A DNA stretch of 64,000 bases from Microbacterium sp. Root61. GTDB taxonomy: Bacteria; Actinomycetota; Actinomycetes; Actinomycetales; Microbacteriaceae. The translations under genes and the position numbers were made by a program. The stretch is taken from positions 1,025,788-1,089,787 of the forward strand of contig NZ_LMGU01000001.1 in NCBI RefSeq assembly GCF_001427525.1, in the 5' to 3' direction. Shown one piece after another: positions 35,957-45,635 of the stretch. Every line of letters begins with the position of its first letter. The stretch's first letter is position 1. The notes under the pieces are model-generated. The model saw only the letters and a list, made by a program, of their open reading frames with translations. It searched no databases and had not been told where the DNA came from.

Positions 35957-36733
35957 TCAGGAGCGCGACCGATACTCCGACGCGCTGAGTCCGAGCACGG
36001 TACGGAAGTCGTTCGCGAGGTGGGCCTGGTCGGCATAGCCGAGCTCGGCGGCGATATCGGCCAGCGACGCGTCGGTGTCTTCGCGGACCCGCTGGGCCGC
36101 CTCCTGCAGGCGCCGCCGCCGGATCATGGCCGCGGGCGAGAGTCCGACCGTGCGGTGGGCGAGACGCTGCAGTGTGCGCACCGACACGCGCAGGTGCTCG
36201 GCCGCGTCATCGAGCCTCAGGATGGCGGGCGACGTCGGCGCCGGAACACCCATCAGCACATCCGCCATGGTGTTGGCGAGCCGGCCCTCCGAGGTCACCG
36301 GGCCGACACGATCGACCAACCAGCGCGCGACCACGGCCGCCGCCGCAGCGCCGTCCGGCATTGCGTCACTCACCGCCGCCAGCAGGCTCTGCTCGTCGAG
36401 CGCGATGAATCGGTCGACGAGGTCGCTCGGCGCGCTCGACAGCCGCGCGAGCGCTGCCGGACGCAGGAGCGCGCCCACCGCCCAGCCGCTCCCCCGCAGC
36501 ACCCGCTCGGTCGCGCGGGTCGTCGCACCCCACAGCGTGACGCCGTCGGGCTCGATGACGAGATTGGCGGCGGGGTAGCTGAGCACCTGCTGCCGCGACT
36601 CCATGCCCTCGGGCAGGTCCCACTGCGGGATCCAGAACCACGCGGTCAGCTCGGCAGCCGCGGGTGGCGGCGCGAGACGCGTCAACCGAGGAAGACGCTC
36701 GGGGAAGAGCACGCCGCGCGTCGTATCGGTCAC
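35957..36733 (-). CDS. AraC-family transcriptional regulator
   Basis: A 258-aa regulator. The N-terminal effector domain (about 1-150) is cupin-like with LTAWFWIPQWDLPEG. The C-terminal double helix-turn-helix is LRVSVRTLQRLAHRTVGLSP and ASLADIAAELGYADQAHLAN. GTG 36733 is 7 nt after TAGCGT; GTG 36742 is three codons earlier. It diverges from the VOC gene with an 88-nt spacer, so it may control it (inference). Confidence 0.9.
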   Translation of the reverse strand: MTDTTRGVLFPERLPRLTRLAPPPAAAELTAWFWIPQWDLPEGMESRQQVLSYPAANLVIEPDGVTLWGATTRATERVLRGSGWAVGALLRPAALARLSSAPSDLVDRFIALDEQSLLAAVSDAMPDGAAAAAVVARWLVDRVGPVTSEGRLANTMADVLMGVPAPTSPAILRLDDAAEHLRVSVRTLQRLAHRTVGLSPAAMIRRRRLQEAAQRVREDTDASLADIAAELGYADQAHLANDFRTVLGLSASEYRSRS

Positions 36734-36740
36734 GGGCTCC

Positions 36741-36746
36741 ACGCTA
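36741..36746 (-). promoter_or_regulatory. -10 element of the AraC-family gene (leaderless type)
   Basis: TAGCGT on the minus strand, 7 nt before GTG 36733. Confidence 0.45.
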
Positions 36747-36821
36747 GCGAGGGCCGCTGACCTCGACAGATTGTCGCGAATCTTCAAGTCCGCGATGCAC
36801 GGGTGGCGCGACGCTGGATGC

Positions 36822-37325
36822 ATGACCACGAACACGACGGGCGCGACCGGCGCCCACACCACCGACGGCCGCCCGAACTCCGCGACGAGCCTCACTCCGT
36901 TCCTCGCGATCCGCGGCGCGAAGGAAGCCCTGGACTTCTACCGCGACGTCTTCGGCGCCCGTGTGACCGATGTGACCGAGTTCGAGGGGCTCGTCGCCCA
37001 CGCCGGCCTGGACTTCGGCAACGGCCTGCTGCAGATCGGCGAGCCCTCGCCCGCTTACGGCCTCGTGCCCGCGCGCGAGGGCGATGACGACTGCTACTCG
37101 ATGGGCATCTACGTCTCCGACGTGGACGCCGTCACCGCGCGCGCCGTGGCGGCGGGCGCGACCGTGCGCGAGGAGCCGTCCACCTTCGTGTCGGGCGATC
37201 GCTTCGCCAGCATCCGCGACCCGTTCGGCGTGCGGTGGTCGATCATGACCCGCGTCGAAGACCTCTCCGAGGAGGAGAGCGCCGCCCGCGTGGCCGAGTG
37301 GGCCGCGTCGTACAGCCCGAGCTGA
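36822..37325 (+). CDS. VOC/glyoxalase-fold protein (PhnB-like)
   Basis: A 167-aa vicinal-oxygen-chelate protein. One beta-alpha-beta-beta-beta module is seen in LTPFLAIRGAKEALDFYRDVFGARV. A second repeat runs from YSMGIYVSDVDAVTARAVAAGA to IRDPFGVRWSIMTR. Metal ligands typical of glyoxalase I are not all evident, so substrate and reaction are unknown. ATG 36822 has no clear ribosome site. It diverges from the AraC-family gene; a nested inverted-repeat element follows it. Confidence 0.87.
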   Translation: MTTNTTGATGAHTTDGRPNSATSLTPFLAIRGAKEALDFYRDVFGARVTDVTEFEGLVAHAGLDFGNGLLQIGEPSPAYGLVPAREGDDDCYSMGIYVSDVDAVTARAVAAGATVREEPSTFVSGDRFASIRDPFGVRWSIMTRVEDLSEEESAARVAEWAASYSPS

Positions 37326-37351
37326 CCCGGCGCTCGCGCGCTCTTCTCGAC

Positions 37352-37422
37352 CGCGAGACTGCACCCGGTGGTCGAGACTGCGGGTATTGCCCGCCGTCTC
37401 GACGCGCCGGTGCAGTCTCGCG
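37352..37422. repeat. Nested inverted-repeat element (REP- or terminator-like)
   Basis: Outer arms CGCGAGACTGCACC (37352-37365) and GGTGCAGTCTCGCG (37409-37422) pair perfectly over 14 bp. Inner arms CGAGACTGCGGG (37373-37384) and CCCGCCGTCTCG (37390-37401) pair with one mismatch over a 5-nt loop. CGAGACTGC is shared by the outer and inner left arms. It lies between the convergent VOC gene and hisS. Confidence 0.75.
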
Positions 37423-37437
37423 CAAACAGGCGGGGCG

Positions 37438-38730
37438 TCAGCCGAGCGGCTTGATCTCGAGCGAGTCGCGGGAGGCGCCCGCCGAGACCGTCGCGAAGGC
37501 GCCGAAGCCGTCGGCCGCGGCGCGCTCGAGCAGGGCCTTGAGGTTCTTCGTGCGGCGCTCCAGGCGCACGCGGGTGCCCTCGCCGATGAGCGCGGACTTG
37601 AGCGTGAGCAGCTCGGCGAGCGGCACGTCGGCGTCGTGGACGAGGACGACGGATGCCGCGGCATCCGCTGTCGTCGTCTCCAGCAGGTCGACCAGCCGTT
37701 CGAAGCCGATCGAGAACCCGACCGCCGGTACGTCGGTGCCGAGGAAGCGGCCGATCATGCCGTCGTAACGGCCACCGCCGCCGAGCGAGTACGACACGTC
37801 GGGGTGCGCAAGCTCGAAGATCGTGCCGGTGTAATACCCCATGCCGCGCACGAGGAACGGGTCGAACACGAGCGGCGGGCCACTGACGGTCTCGCCCGGA
37901 CGCACGGATGCCACGGCCTCGCCGATCGCGACCAGGTCTGCGACGATCTCGTCGGGCACGCCGTCGGGCAGCGCCTTGCGGATCTGGCGCTCGCCGTACG
38001 GGTTGTACTCCATGGTCTGCGGGCGGAACATGAACGACTGGAACGCGTCGACGGCCGAGCCGGAGGCCCCGCGCTCGCGCAGCTCGTCCACGACGCCCTG
38101 GGGCCCGATCTTGTCGAGCTTGTCGATCGTGATCAGCACGCCGGGGCGCTCCTCGGTGGCGAAACCGAACGTGTCGAGCATCGCGTCCAGCGCGCGACGG
38201 TCGTTGATGCGCACACTCGCCCCTTCGAGCCCGAGCGCATCGACGGCATCGAGCGTCGCGACGATCAACTCGGCTTCGGCGCGGGTCGAGGCATCCCCGA
38301 TGACGTCGATGTCGCACTGCACGAACTGGCGGTAGCGACCCTTCTGCGGCCGCTCCGCGCGCCATACCGGCGCCGCCTGGACCGAGCGGAACACGGTCGG
38401 CAGCTCGGCGCGGTGGCTCGCGTAGAAGCGCGCCAGGGGCACGGTCAGGTCGTAGCGCAGACCCAGGTCCGCGAGCGCCGACGGGTCGTCACCGGCCGCC
38501 GCGATCGCCGCGGCGTCCAGGCCGCGGCGCAGCACGTTGTAGGCGAGCTTCTCGTTGTCGCCGCCGATGCCGGCGTGCAGACGGTCGTAGTCCTCCATCA
38601 CCGGGGTCTCGATCTCGTCGAACCCGTGCGCGCGGTAGCGCTCACGGATGACGGCGAGCACGCGCTCGCGACGGGCCTTCTCGGCGGGGAGGAAGTCGCG
38701 CATGCCGCGCGGCGGGTTCACGGATGCCAC
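37438..38730 (-). CDS. hisS: Histidyl-tRNA synthetase
   Basis: A 430-aa class II aminoacyl-tRNA synthetase charging tRNA-His. Motif 1 and the start region show PPRGMRDFLPAEKARR, motif 2 is VWRAERPQKGRYRQFVQCD, the histidine-binding loops are LVRGMGYYTGTIFE and GGGGRYDGMI, and motif 3 is VGFSIGFERL. The anticodon-binding domain occupies the last 90 residues. GTG 38730 has GGAAAG upstream. It stands alone here. Confidence 0.97.
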   Translation of the reverse strand: MASVNPPRGMRDFLPAEKARRERVLAVIRERYRAHGFDEIETPVMEDYDRLHAGIGGDNEKLAYNVLRRGLDAAAIAAAGDDPSALADLGLRYDLTVPLARFYASHRAELPTVFRSVQAAPVWRAERPQKGRYRQFVQCDIDVIGDASTRAEAELIVATLDAVDALGLEGASVRINDRRALDAMLDTFGFATEERPGVLITIDKLDKIGPQGVVDELRERGASGSAVDAFQSFMFRPQTMEYNPYGERQIRKALPDGVPDEIVADLVAIGEAVASVRPGETVSGPPLVFDPFLVRGMGYYTGTIFELAHPDVSYSLGGGGRYDGMIGRFLGTDVPAVGFSIGFERLVDLLETTTADAAASVVLVHDADVPLAELLTLKSALIGEGTRVRLERRTKNLKALLERAAADGFGAFATVSAGASRDSLEIKPLG

Positions 38731-38794
38731 GGCACCATCTTTCCAGGTTCGTCATGGGCAGACGGACGAAACGGATGCAGGAGATCGTGCGAGA

Positions 38795-39487
38795 TCAGGA
38801 CGATTCCCGGCCCGAGGGTCCTGTTTCCGCGTCTTGTCCTGTTTTCGCGGATGCTTCCGCGCTGCGCACCTCGGTCGTGAGCACCCGCAGCCGCTCGCGC
38901 AGCGCGCGCTCGGCATCCCAGCCCTGTGTGCGGGCGTGGACCACGAGCGCGAGGAGGGCATCGCCGAGCTCGGCCTCGGTGGCGGGCGTTGCGACTCGCT
39001 CAACGACCGGGGGCTGCACCCCCACCTGTGCCGACTTGCCGAGGAGCTTCTGCGCGAGCGCGAGCGACGGCATCCGCTCGGAGACGCCGTCCAGGACGCT
39101 GGTGCGCTGGTGCTTCTCCGCGGCCTTGGCCGCGTTCCACAGCACCAGCACCTCTTCGGGCGTGTTCGCCACCTCGCCGGCGAAGACATGCGGATGCCGG
39201 CGCACCATCTTGTCGGTCAGCCCGCGGGCGACGTCGTCGATGTCGAACGGATCATCCGGGTCACGGGAGGCGATCTCGGCGTGGAACAGCACCTGCCAGA
39301 GCAGATCGCCGAGCTCTTCGCGAAGCTCGGCGCGGTCGCCCTCCTCGACGGCGTCGATCAGCTCGCTGCTCTCCTCGACGAGGTACGGCACAAGCGCACG
39401 GTGGTCGATCGCCTGCGACCAGACGCAGCGGTCGCGCACGGCCCGCATGGTCTCGGCCGCCTCGCGCAGCGGGTCCTGCTCGGTCAT
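38795..39487 (-). CDS. mazG: MazG nucleoside triphosphate pyrophosphohydrolase
   Basis: House-cleaning enzyme hydrolysing (aberrant) NTPs to NMP and pyrophosphate, 230 aa. The metal-binding motif is YLVEESSELIDAVEEGD followed by EELGDLLWQVLFHAEIA, with KMVRRHPHVFAG typical of MazG. The C-terminal repeat is partial (EAELGDALLAL). ATG 39487 overlaps the nhaA stop (ATGA), so the two are co-translated, an uncommon pairing. Confidence 0.95.
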   Translation of the reverse strand: MTEQDPLREAAETMRAVRDRCVWSQAIDHRALVPYLVEESSELIDAVEEGDRAELREELGDLLWQVLFHAEIASRDPDDPFDIDDVARGLTDKMVRRHPHVFAGEVANTPEEVLVLWNAAKAAEKHQRTSVLDGVSERMPSLALAQKLLGKSAQVGVQPPVVERVATPATEAELGDALLALVVHARTQGWDAERALRERLRVLTTEVRSAEASAKTGQDAETGPSGRESS

Positions 39488-40647
39488 GCGGACTCCACAG
39501 GGGCCGTCGGCGCGAGGCGCCGGTAGTGCCGTGCGCGCGCCGACACCAGGATGCCCGCGAGCACCATGGAGACGAGCGAGCCGGCCAGTACGCCGAGCAC
39601 CGCCTCGTCGCGCACCAGCCCCTCGCCCGCGAAGGCGAGGTCGGACAGCAGCAGCGACACGGTGAAGCCGATACCGCCGAGGGCGCCGGCGGCCAGCAGA
39701 TCCGGCAGCGGGATCTTGGGATGCTCGCCGCTGGCCACGCGCTGGGCGATCCAGCCGGCACCGGCGATCCCGATCACCTTGCCCACCGGGAGGGCGATCA
39801 GGATGCCCCAGAACGCGGGCGAGAGGCCCGATCCGCCGACCATCGGGATCGGCACCAGCGCCGCGGTGAACGCGAAGATCGGCAGGATCACCGCGTTGAC
39901 CCACGGTTCGATCGCGTGCCGCACGCGCAGCGCCGGACCCTGCGACATCGCCAGGCCGAGGGCGACGCCGGCGATCGTGGCGTGCACGCCCGAGGCCAGC
40001 ACCAGCACCCATGTCGTGATCGCGAGCACGAACAGCAGCGCGATGACCAGCGGACGCGCCCGGGTGTCGAGGTTGCGACTCAGGATGGCGAACGCGATGA
40101 CCGCGACGAGCGCCATCGCGAGCAGCCCGAAGTTGACGTCGGTGGCGAACAGCACGGCGATGAAGATGATGCCGACGATGTCATCGAGGATCGCGAGCGC
40201 GAGCAGGAAGATGCGCACCGCGGGCGGGAGGCCACGGCCGAAGACGGCCAGCACACCCAGCGCGAAGGCGATGTCGGTCGCGGTCGGGATCGGCCAGCCC
40301 TGCTCGACGCCGCTGCCGGCGGCGATCGCGAGGTAGATCGCGATCGGCACGATCACGCCGCCGGCCGCGGCGATCGCGGGCTGGATCGCCCGGCGGAAGC
40401 TGCGCAGCTCGCCCCGCGTCAGCTCGTACTGCAGCTCGATCGAGACGGCGAAGAAGAACACCACCAGCAGGCCGTCCGAGACCCAGTGTGCGAGCGAGAG
40501 ATCGACGGCCGTGCCCGGGATCCCCACGTGCGTGTGCGAGAAGTCGAGGACCGCGGCGCCGATGGGCGAATTCGCGACGACGAGTCCCGCGATGGCCGCT
40601 CCCAGCAGCAGGAAGGCGGGGAATCGGGCGGAGCGCAGCAGTGACAT
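39484..40647 (-). CDS. nhaA: Na+/H+ antiporter NhaA
   Basis: A 387-aa inner-membrane antiporter for pH and sodium homeostasis, with about twelve hydrophobic segments. The conserved double aspartate is in LALAILDDIVGIIFIAV. Other family motifs are LLVVFFFAVSIELQYELTRG, PTATDIAFALGVLAVFG and GIGFTVSLLLSDLAF. ATG 40647 has AGGAGG 7 nt upstream. It is the first gene of a two-gene operon with mazG. Confidence 0.97.
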   Translation of the reverse strand: MSLLRSARFPAFLLLGAAIAGLVVANSPIGAAVLDFSHTHVGIPGTAVDLSLAHWVSDGLLVVFFFAVSIELQYELTRGELRSFRRAIQPAIAAAGGVIVPIAIYLAIAAGSGVEQGWPIPTATDIAFALGVLAVFGRGLPPAVRIFLLALAILDDIVGIIFIAVLFATDVNFGLLAMALVAVIAFAILSRNLDTRARPLVIALLFVLAITTWVLVLASGVHATIAGVALGLAMSQGPALRVRHAIEPWVNAVILPIFAFTAALVPIPMVGGSGLSPAFWGILIALPVGKVIGIAGAGWIAQRVASGEHPKIPLPDLLAAGALGGIGFTVSLLLSDLAFAGEGLVRDEAVLGVLAGSLVSMVLAGILVSARARHYRRLAPTAPVESA

Positions 40648-40791
40648 CCAAGGACCTCCTCGATCGGCGGGCAATCTCGACGCCGCCAAGACGGCGACGA
40701 TCGCCGACGCCGACCAGACTTCCCGGCACTCCGCCGCCCATCGTATCGACCTGCACCCCTCCCGCGTCACTTTCAGGAAACACGGTCGGGC

Positions 40792-40797
40792 TACCGT
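40792..40797 (+). promoter_or_regulatory. -10 element of ppc (leaderless type)
   Basis: TACCGT, 7 nt before ATG 40805. Confidence 0.5.
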
Positions 40798-40804
40798 TGG
40801 AGTC

Positions 40805-43477
40805 ATGCACGAACTCACCAACACCGAAGCGATCGACCTCGTCGGACGGTTCGAAGCAGGCCAAGAGATCCCCGAGCACATGCGGGCGAACGTCCGGATG
40901 CTGGGGGCCCTGCTCGGTCGCGTGCTGCGCGAGAGCGGCTCGGCAGGACTGTTCGACGACGTCGAGCGCCTGCGCACCGCGACGATCCAGGCCTACACCG
41001 ACGAGACGCCGGAGGCGTTCGAGCGCGCGGCGGCCATCGCCGACGGCTTCACCATCGAACGCGCGGACGAGGTCGCCCGGGCGTTCACCTGCTACTTCCA
41101 CCTCGTGAACCTCGCCGAGGAGCACCAGCGCGTGCGCGTCCTGCGCGAGCGCGACGGACGCCCCGACAAGGAGGATGCCGCTGATTCGGTCGCGGCGGCC
41201 TTCATGACCCTCGCGGCCGAGGTCGGCGACGACACCGCGCTGCGCCGCCTGCGCGAGATGCGCTTCCACCCGGTCTTCACCGCGCACCCCACCGAGGCGC
41301 GCCGTCGCGCGGTGTCCACCAGCATCCGTCGCCTCGCCACGCTGCTGCAGGAGTACGACGACTCCCGCCAGGGCGGCGCCGACCAGCGCCGTGCCGAGCG
41401 ACGCATGCTCGAAGAGGTCGACGGGCTGTGGCGCACGGCGCCGCTGCGTCCGGAGAAGCCGTCCCCCACCGACGAGGTGCGCGCCATCATGGCCGTCTTC
41501 GACGACACGCTGTTCACGGCCGTCCCGCACGTCTACCGCCGGGTCGACGATGCCCTCCAGGGACCGGCGGCCGGCGCCCGCGCGCCGATCGTCCAGCCGT
41601 TCGTGCGAGTCGGCTCGTGGGTCGGCGGCGATCGCGACGGCAACCCGTTCGTGACGGCATCCGTCACCCGCAAGGCGGCCGCGATCGCCAGCGAGCACGT
41701 GCTGCTCGGCCTGGAGCACGCGGCGAGCCGCATCGGCCGCGGCCTCACGCTGGACGCGACCACGACCCCGCCCAGCGACGCCCTGCTGGCGCTCTGGCAG
41801 CGCCTGAAAGCGGCGGACGAGGATGCCGCGACCGAGATCGCGAAGCGCTCGCCCAACGAGCCGCACCGCCGCATCCTGCTGCTGATCGCACGCAAGATCA
41901 CCGCCACCCGCACGCGCGACGCGGACCTGGCCTATCGCGACCCCGAGCACCTCCTCACCGATCTGCGCGTGGTGCAGGACTCCCTCGCACAGGCCGGTGC
42001 GGCACGCCAGGCCTACGGTCACCTGCAGCAGCTCGTGTGGCAGGTCGAGACGTACGGGTTCCACCTCGCCGAGCTCGAGGTGCGGCAGCACTCGGCCGTG
42101 CACGCCAAGGTCCTCGCCGAACTCGACACGGCTGCTCCCGGCACCGAGCCCAGCGAACTCGCGACCGAGGTGCTGGAGGTCTTCCGCGCGGTCGCGTTCA
42201 TCCAGGAGCGGTTCGGACCGCGCGCCGCCGGACGCTACATCGTGTCGTTCACGCGCTCCGCCGAGGATCTCGCGGCCGTGCACCGTCTGGCACGCTACGC
42301 GGTCGGCCCGGACGGCACCCCGCCCGTGCTCGATGTCGTGCCCCTGTTCGAGACGTTCGCCGATCTGCGCGCCGCGCCCGGCATCCTCGCCGAGATCGTG
42401 GATCACCCGCAGTTCGCTGCCCGTCTGGACGCCACCGGGCGCCGCCTCGAGGTCATGCTCGGCTACTCCGACTCGTCCAAGGACGTCGGTCCCGTCGCCG
42501 CGAACCTCGCGCTGTACGAGGCGCAGGCCGCCATCGCCGCCTGGGCTCAGGAGAGCCGGATCGAGCTCACCCTCTTCCACGGCCGCGGCGGCGCACTCGG
42601 CCGTGGCGGCGGCCCGGCGAACTCCGCCGTACTGGCGCAGCCCCCGCACTCGGTCGACGGCCGGTTCAAGCTCACCGAGCAGGGCGAGGTCATCTTCGCC
42701 CGGTACGGCGACTCGGCGATCGCGATGCGCCACATCGACCAGGTGGCCGCGGCGATCCTGATGGCCTCCGCGCCCTCCATCCAGAACCGCAATCGTGACG
42801 CCGCCGGGCGCTACGCCGACGTCGCGGCGACGATGGACACCGCATCCCGCGACCGCTTCTTCGCCCTGGTGCACTCCCCCGGCTTCGCCGCGTGGTTCGC
42901 ACGCGTCACGCCGATGGAGGAGGTCGGCCTCCTCGCTCTCGGCTCGCGTCCGGCACGACGCGGCCTGTCCGTCGAATCGCTCGAGGATCTGCGCGCCATC
43001 CCGTGGGTGTTCGCGTGGACGCAGGCCCGCATCAACCTCGCCGGCTGGTTCGGACTGGGCACGGCGCTGGATGCGGTCGGCGACGAGGAGCGCCTCATCC
43101 GGGCTTACTCCGACTGGCCGCTGTTCCGCACGATGATCGACAACGTGGCGATGAGCCTGGCGAAAGCCGACGGCCGCATCGCACGGCGCTACCTGGATCT
43201 GGGCGACCGAGAAGACCTCGCCCAGCTCGTCATGGACGAGATGACCCTCACGCGCTCGTGGGTGATCCGCCTCACCGGCGGCACCGAGCTGCTGGAGAAC
43301 AAGCCCGTCCTGCAGCGAGCGGTCAAGATGCGCAGCCCGTACGTGGACGCGCTCTCGCTGCTGCAGCTGCGCGCGCTGCGTGCCTTGCGCGCCGCCGAAC
43401 AGCCCGATGTCGAGCAGCAGCGCCTGCTGCTGCTGTCGGTCAGCGGAGTCGCAGCCGGCCTGCAGAACACGGGGTGA
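40805..43477 (+). CDS. ppc: Phosphoenolpyruvate carboxylase
   Basis: Anaplerotic enzyme forming oxaloacetate from PEP and bicarbonate, 890 aa. Catalytic H161 is in FTAHPTEARRR. Further signatures are GSWVGGDRDGNPFVT, the second signature VMLGYSDSSKDVGP and the loop FHGRGGALGRGGGP. The C-terminus ends in an asparagine-glycine pattern close to the usual NTG (LQNTG). ATG 40805 fits a TANNNT promoter 7 nt upstream. It is separated by about 90 nt from gdhA; both serve the oxaloacetate/2-oxoglutarate node. Confidence 0.97.
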   Translation: MHELTNTEAIDLVGRFEAGQEIPEHMRANVRMLGALLGRVLRESGSAGLFDDVERLRTATIQAYTDETPEAFERAAAIADGFTIERADEVARAFTCYFHLVNLAEEHQRVRVLRERDGRPDKEDAADSVAAAFMTLAAEVGDDTALRRLREMRFHPVFTAHPTEARRRAVSTSIRRLATLLQEYDDSRQGGADQRRAERRMLEEVDGLWRTAPLRPEKPSPTDEVRAIMAVFDDTLFTAVPHVYRRVDDALQGPAAGARAPIVQPFVRVGSWVGGDRDGNPFVTASVTRKAAAIASEHVLLGLEHAASRIGRGLTLDATTTPPSDALLALWQRLKAADEDAATEIAKRSPNEPHRRILLLIARKITATRTRDADLAYRDPEHLLTDLRVVQDSLAQAGAARQAYGHLQQLVWQVETYGFHLAELEVRQHSAVHAKVLAELDTAAPGTEPSELATEVLEVFRAVAFIQERFGPRAAGRYIVSFTRSAEDLAAVHRLARYAVGPDGTPPVLDVVPLFETFADLRAAPGILAEIVDHPQFAARLDATGRRLEVMLGYSDSSKDVGPVAANLALYEAQAAIAAWAQESRIELTLFHGRGGALGRGGGPANSAVLAQPPHSVDGRFKLTEQGEVIFARYGDSAIAMRHIDQVAAAILMASAPSIQNRNRDAAGRYADVAATMDTASRDRFFALVHSPGFAAWFARVTPMEEVGLLALGSRPARRGLSVESLEDLRAIPWVFAWTQARINLAGWFGLGTALDAVGDEERLIRAYSDWPLFRTMIDNVAMSLAKADGRIARRYLDLGDREDLAQLVMDEMTLTRSWVIRLTGGTELLENKPVLQRAVKMRSPYVDALSLLQLRALRALRAAEQPDVEQQRLLLLSVSGVAAGLQNTG

Positions 43478-43490
43478 CCTCCGGGCGCGG

Positions 43491-44936
<1,446 letters not shown>

Positions 44937-44946
44937 CCAGTCCGCA

Positions 44947-44980
44947 CGAAGGGCCGGTCGCTGCTGCGACCGGCCCTTCG
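44947..44980. terminator. Bidirectional terminator after gdhA
   Basis: A 14-bp perfect stem, CGAAGGGCCGGTCG / CGACCGGCCCTTCG, with a 6-nt loop, between the convergent gdhA and the gamma-carbonic-anhydrase-like gene. Confidence 0.85.
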
Positions 44981-44997
44981 TCGTGCGTGCGGCGGGG

Positions 44998-45597
44998 TCA
45001 GTCGAGCCGGCGGTCCTCGGCGTGCCGCGCCAGACTGCGCCCGTAGCGCTCGGTCAGCTGCACCATGAGGTCGGGGGTCTCCCGGTCCAGCCCGAAGACG
45101 TAGCCCGGGAAGTCCAGCTCCTGCTGCGCGGCCCAGATCTCCTCGTGCCGGTCGGGCGGGAGCAGGCGCACCGGCTCGCCGACGGCGACCCACGCGATCG
45201 GCACGACCGTCTCCTCGGCGAGGTGTGTGCGCAGGTGTACGACGGCGTTGATCCGCACCTCGCTGCGATCACCGATGCGTGCGCCGTTGAAGATGCGCGT
45301 GCCCGTCGCGAGGAACACCTCGTCGCCGATCGTCGCGCCCGAGATGCTCGCCATCGGACCGACCAGCGTGTGGTCGCCGATGTGCACCGGGTTGGCCGTC
45401 GTGGCGCGGATCAGCGCGTTCTCCATGACGATCACGTTCGCGCCGATGGTGATCGCGCCGCCCTCGGCGGTGATCACCGCGCCGTGCAGCACCTGGCTGT
45501 CCGCGCCGATGGTGACATCGCCGCTGATCACCGCGGTGGCGGCCACGACGGCGTCGGGATGGATGCGGGGACTCGCCCCGAGGTGCTCGAACTGCAC
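44998..45597 (-). CDS. Gamma-carbonic-anhydrase-like hexapeptide-repeat protein
   Basis: A 199-aa left-handed beta-helix protein with hexapeptide repeats (VVAATAVISGDVTIGADSQV, GAVITAEGGAITIGANVIVM). Candidate zinc-ligand histidines are less regular than in true Cam/CamH enzymes (HGAVITAEG, HIGDHTLVG), so catalytic activity is uncertain. The last 50 residues are a helical extension. GTG 45597 has AGGAGG upstream. It lies 38 nt downstream of mfd on the same strand. Confidence 0.87.
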   Translation of the reverse strand: MQFEHLGASPRIHPDAVVAATAVISGDVTIGADSQVLHGAVITAEGGAITIGANVIVMENALIRATTANPVHIGDHTLVGPMASISGATIGDEVFLATGTRIFNGARIGDRSEVRINAVVHLRTHLAEETVVPIAWVAVGEPVRLLPPDRHEEIWAAQQELDFPGYVFGLDRETPDLMVQLTERYGRSLARHAEDRRLD

Positions 45598-45635
45598 GGT
45601 GCCTCCTGGATCGGTGCCAGCGTAGCGCGCCGACC

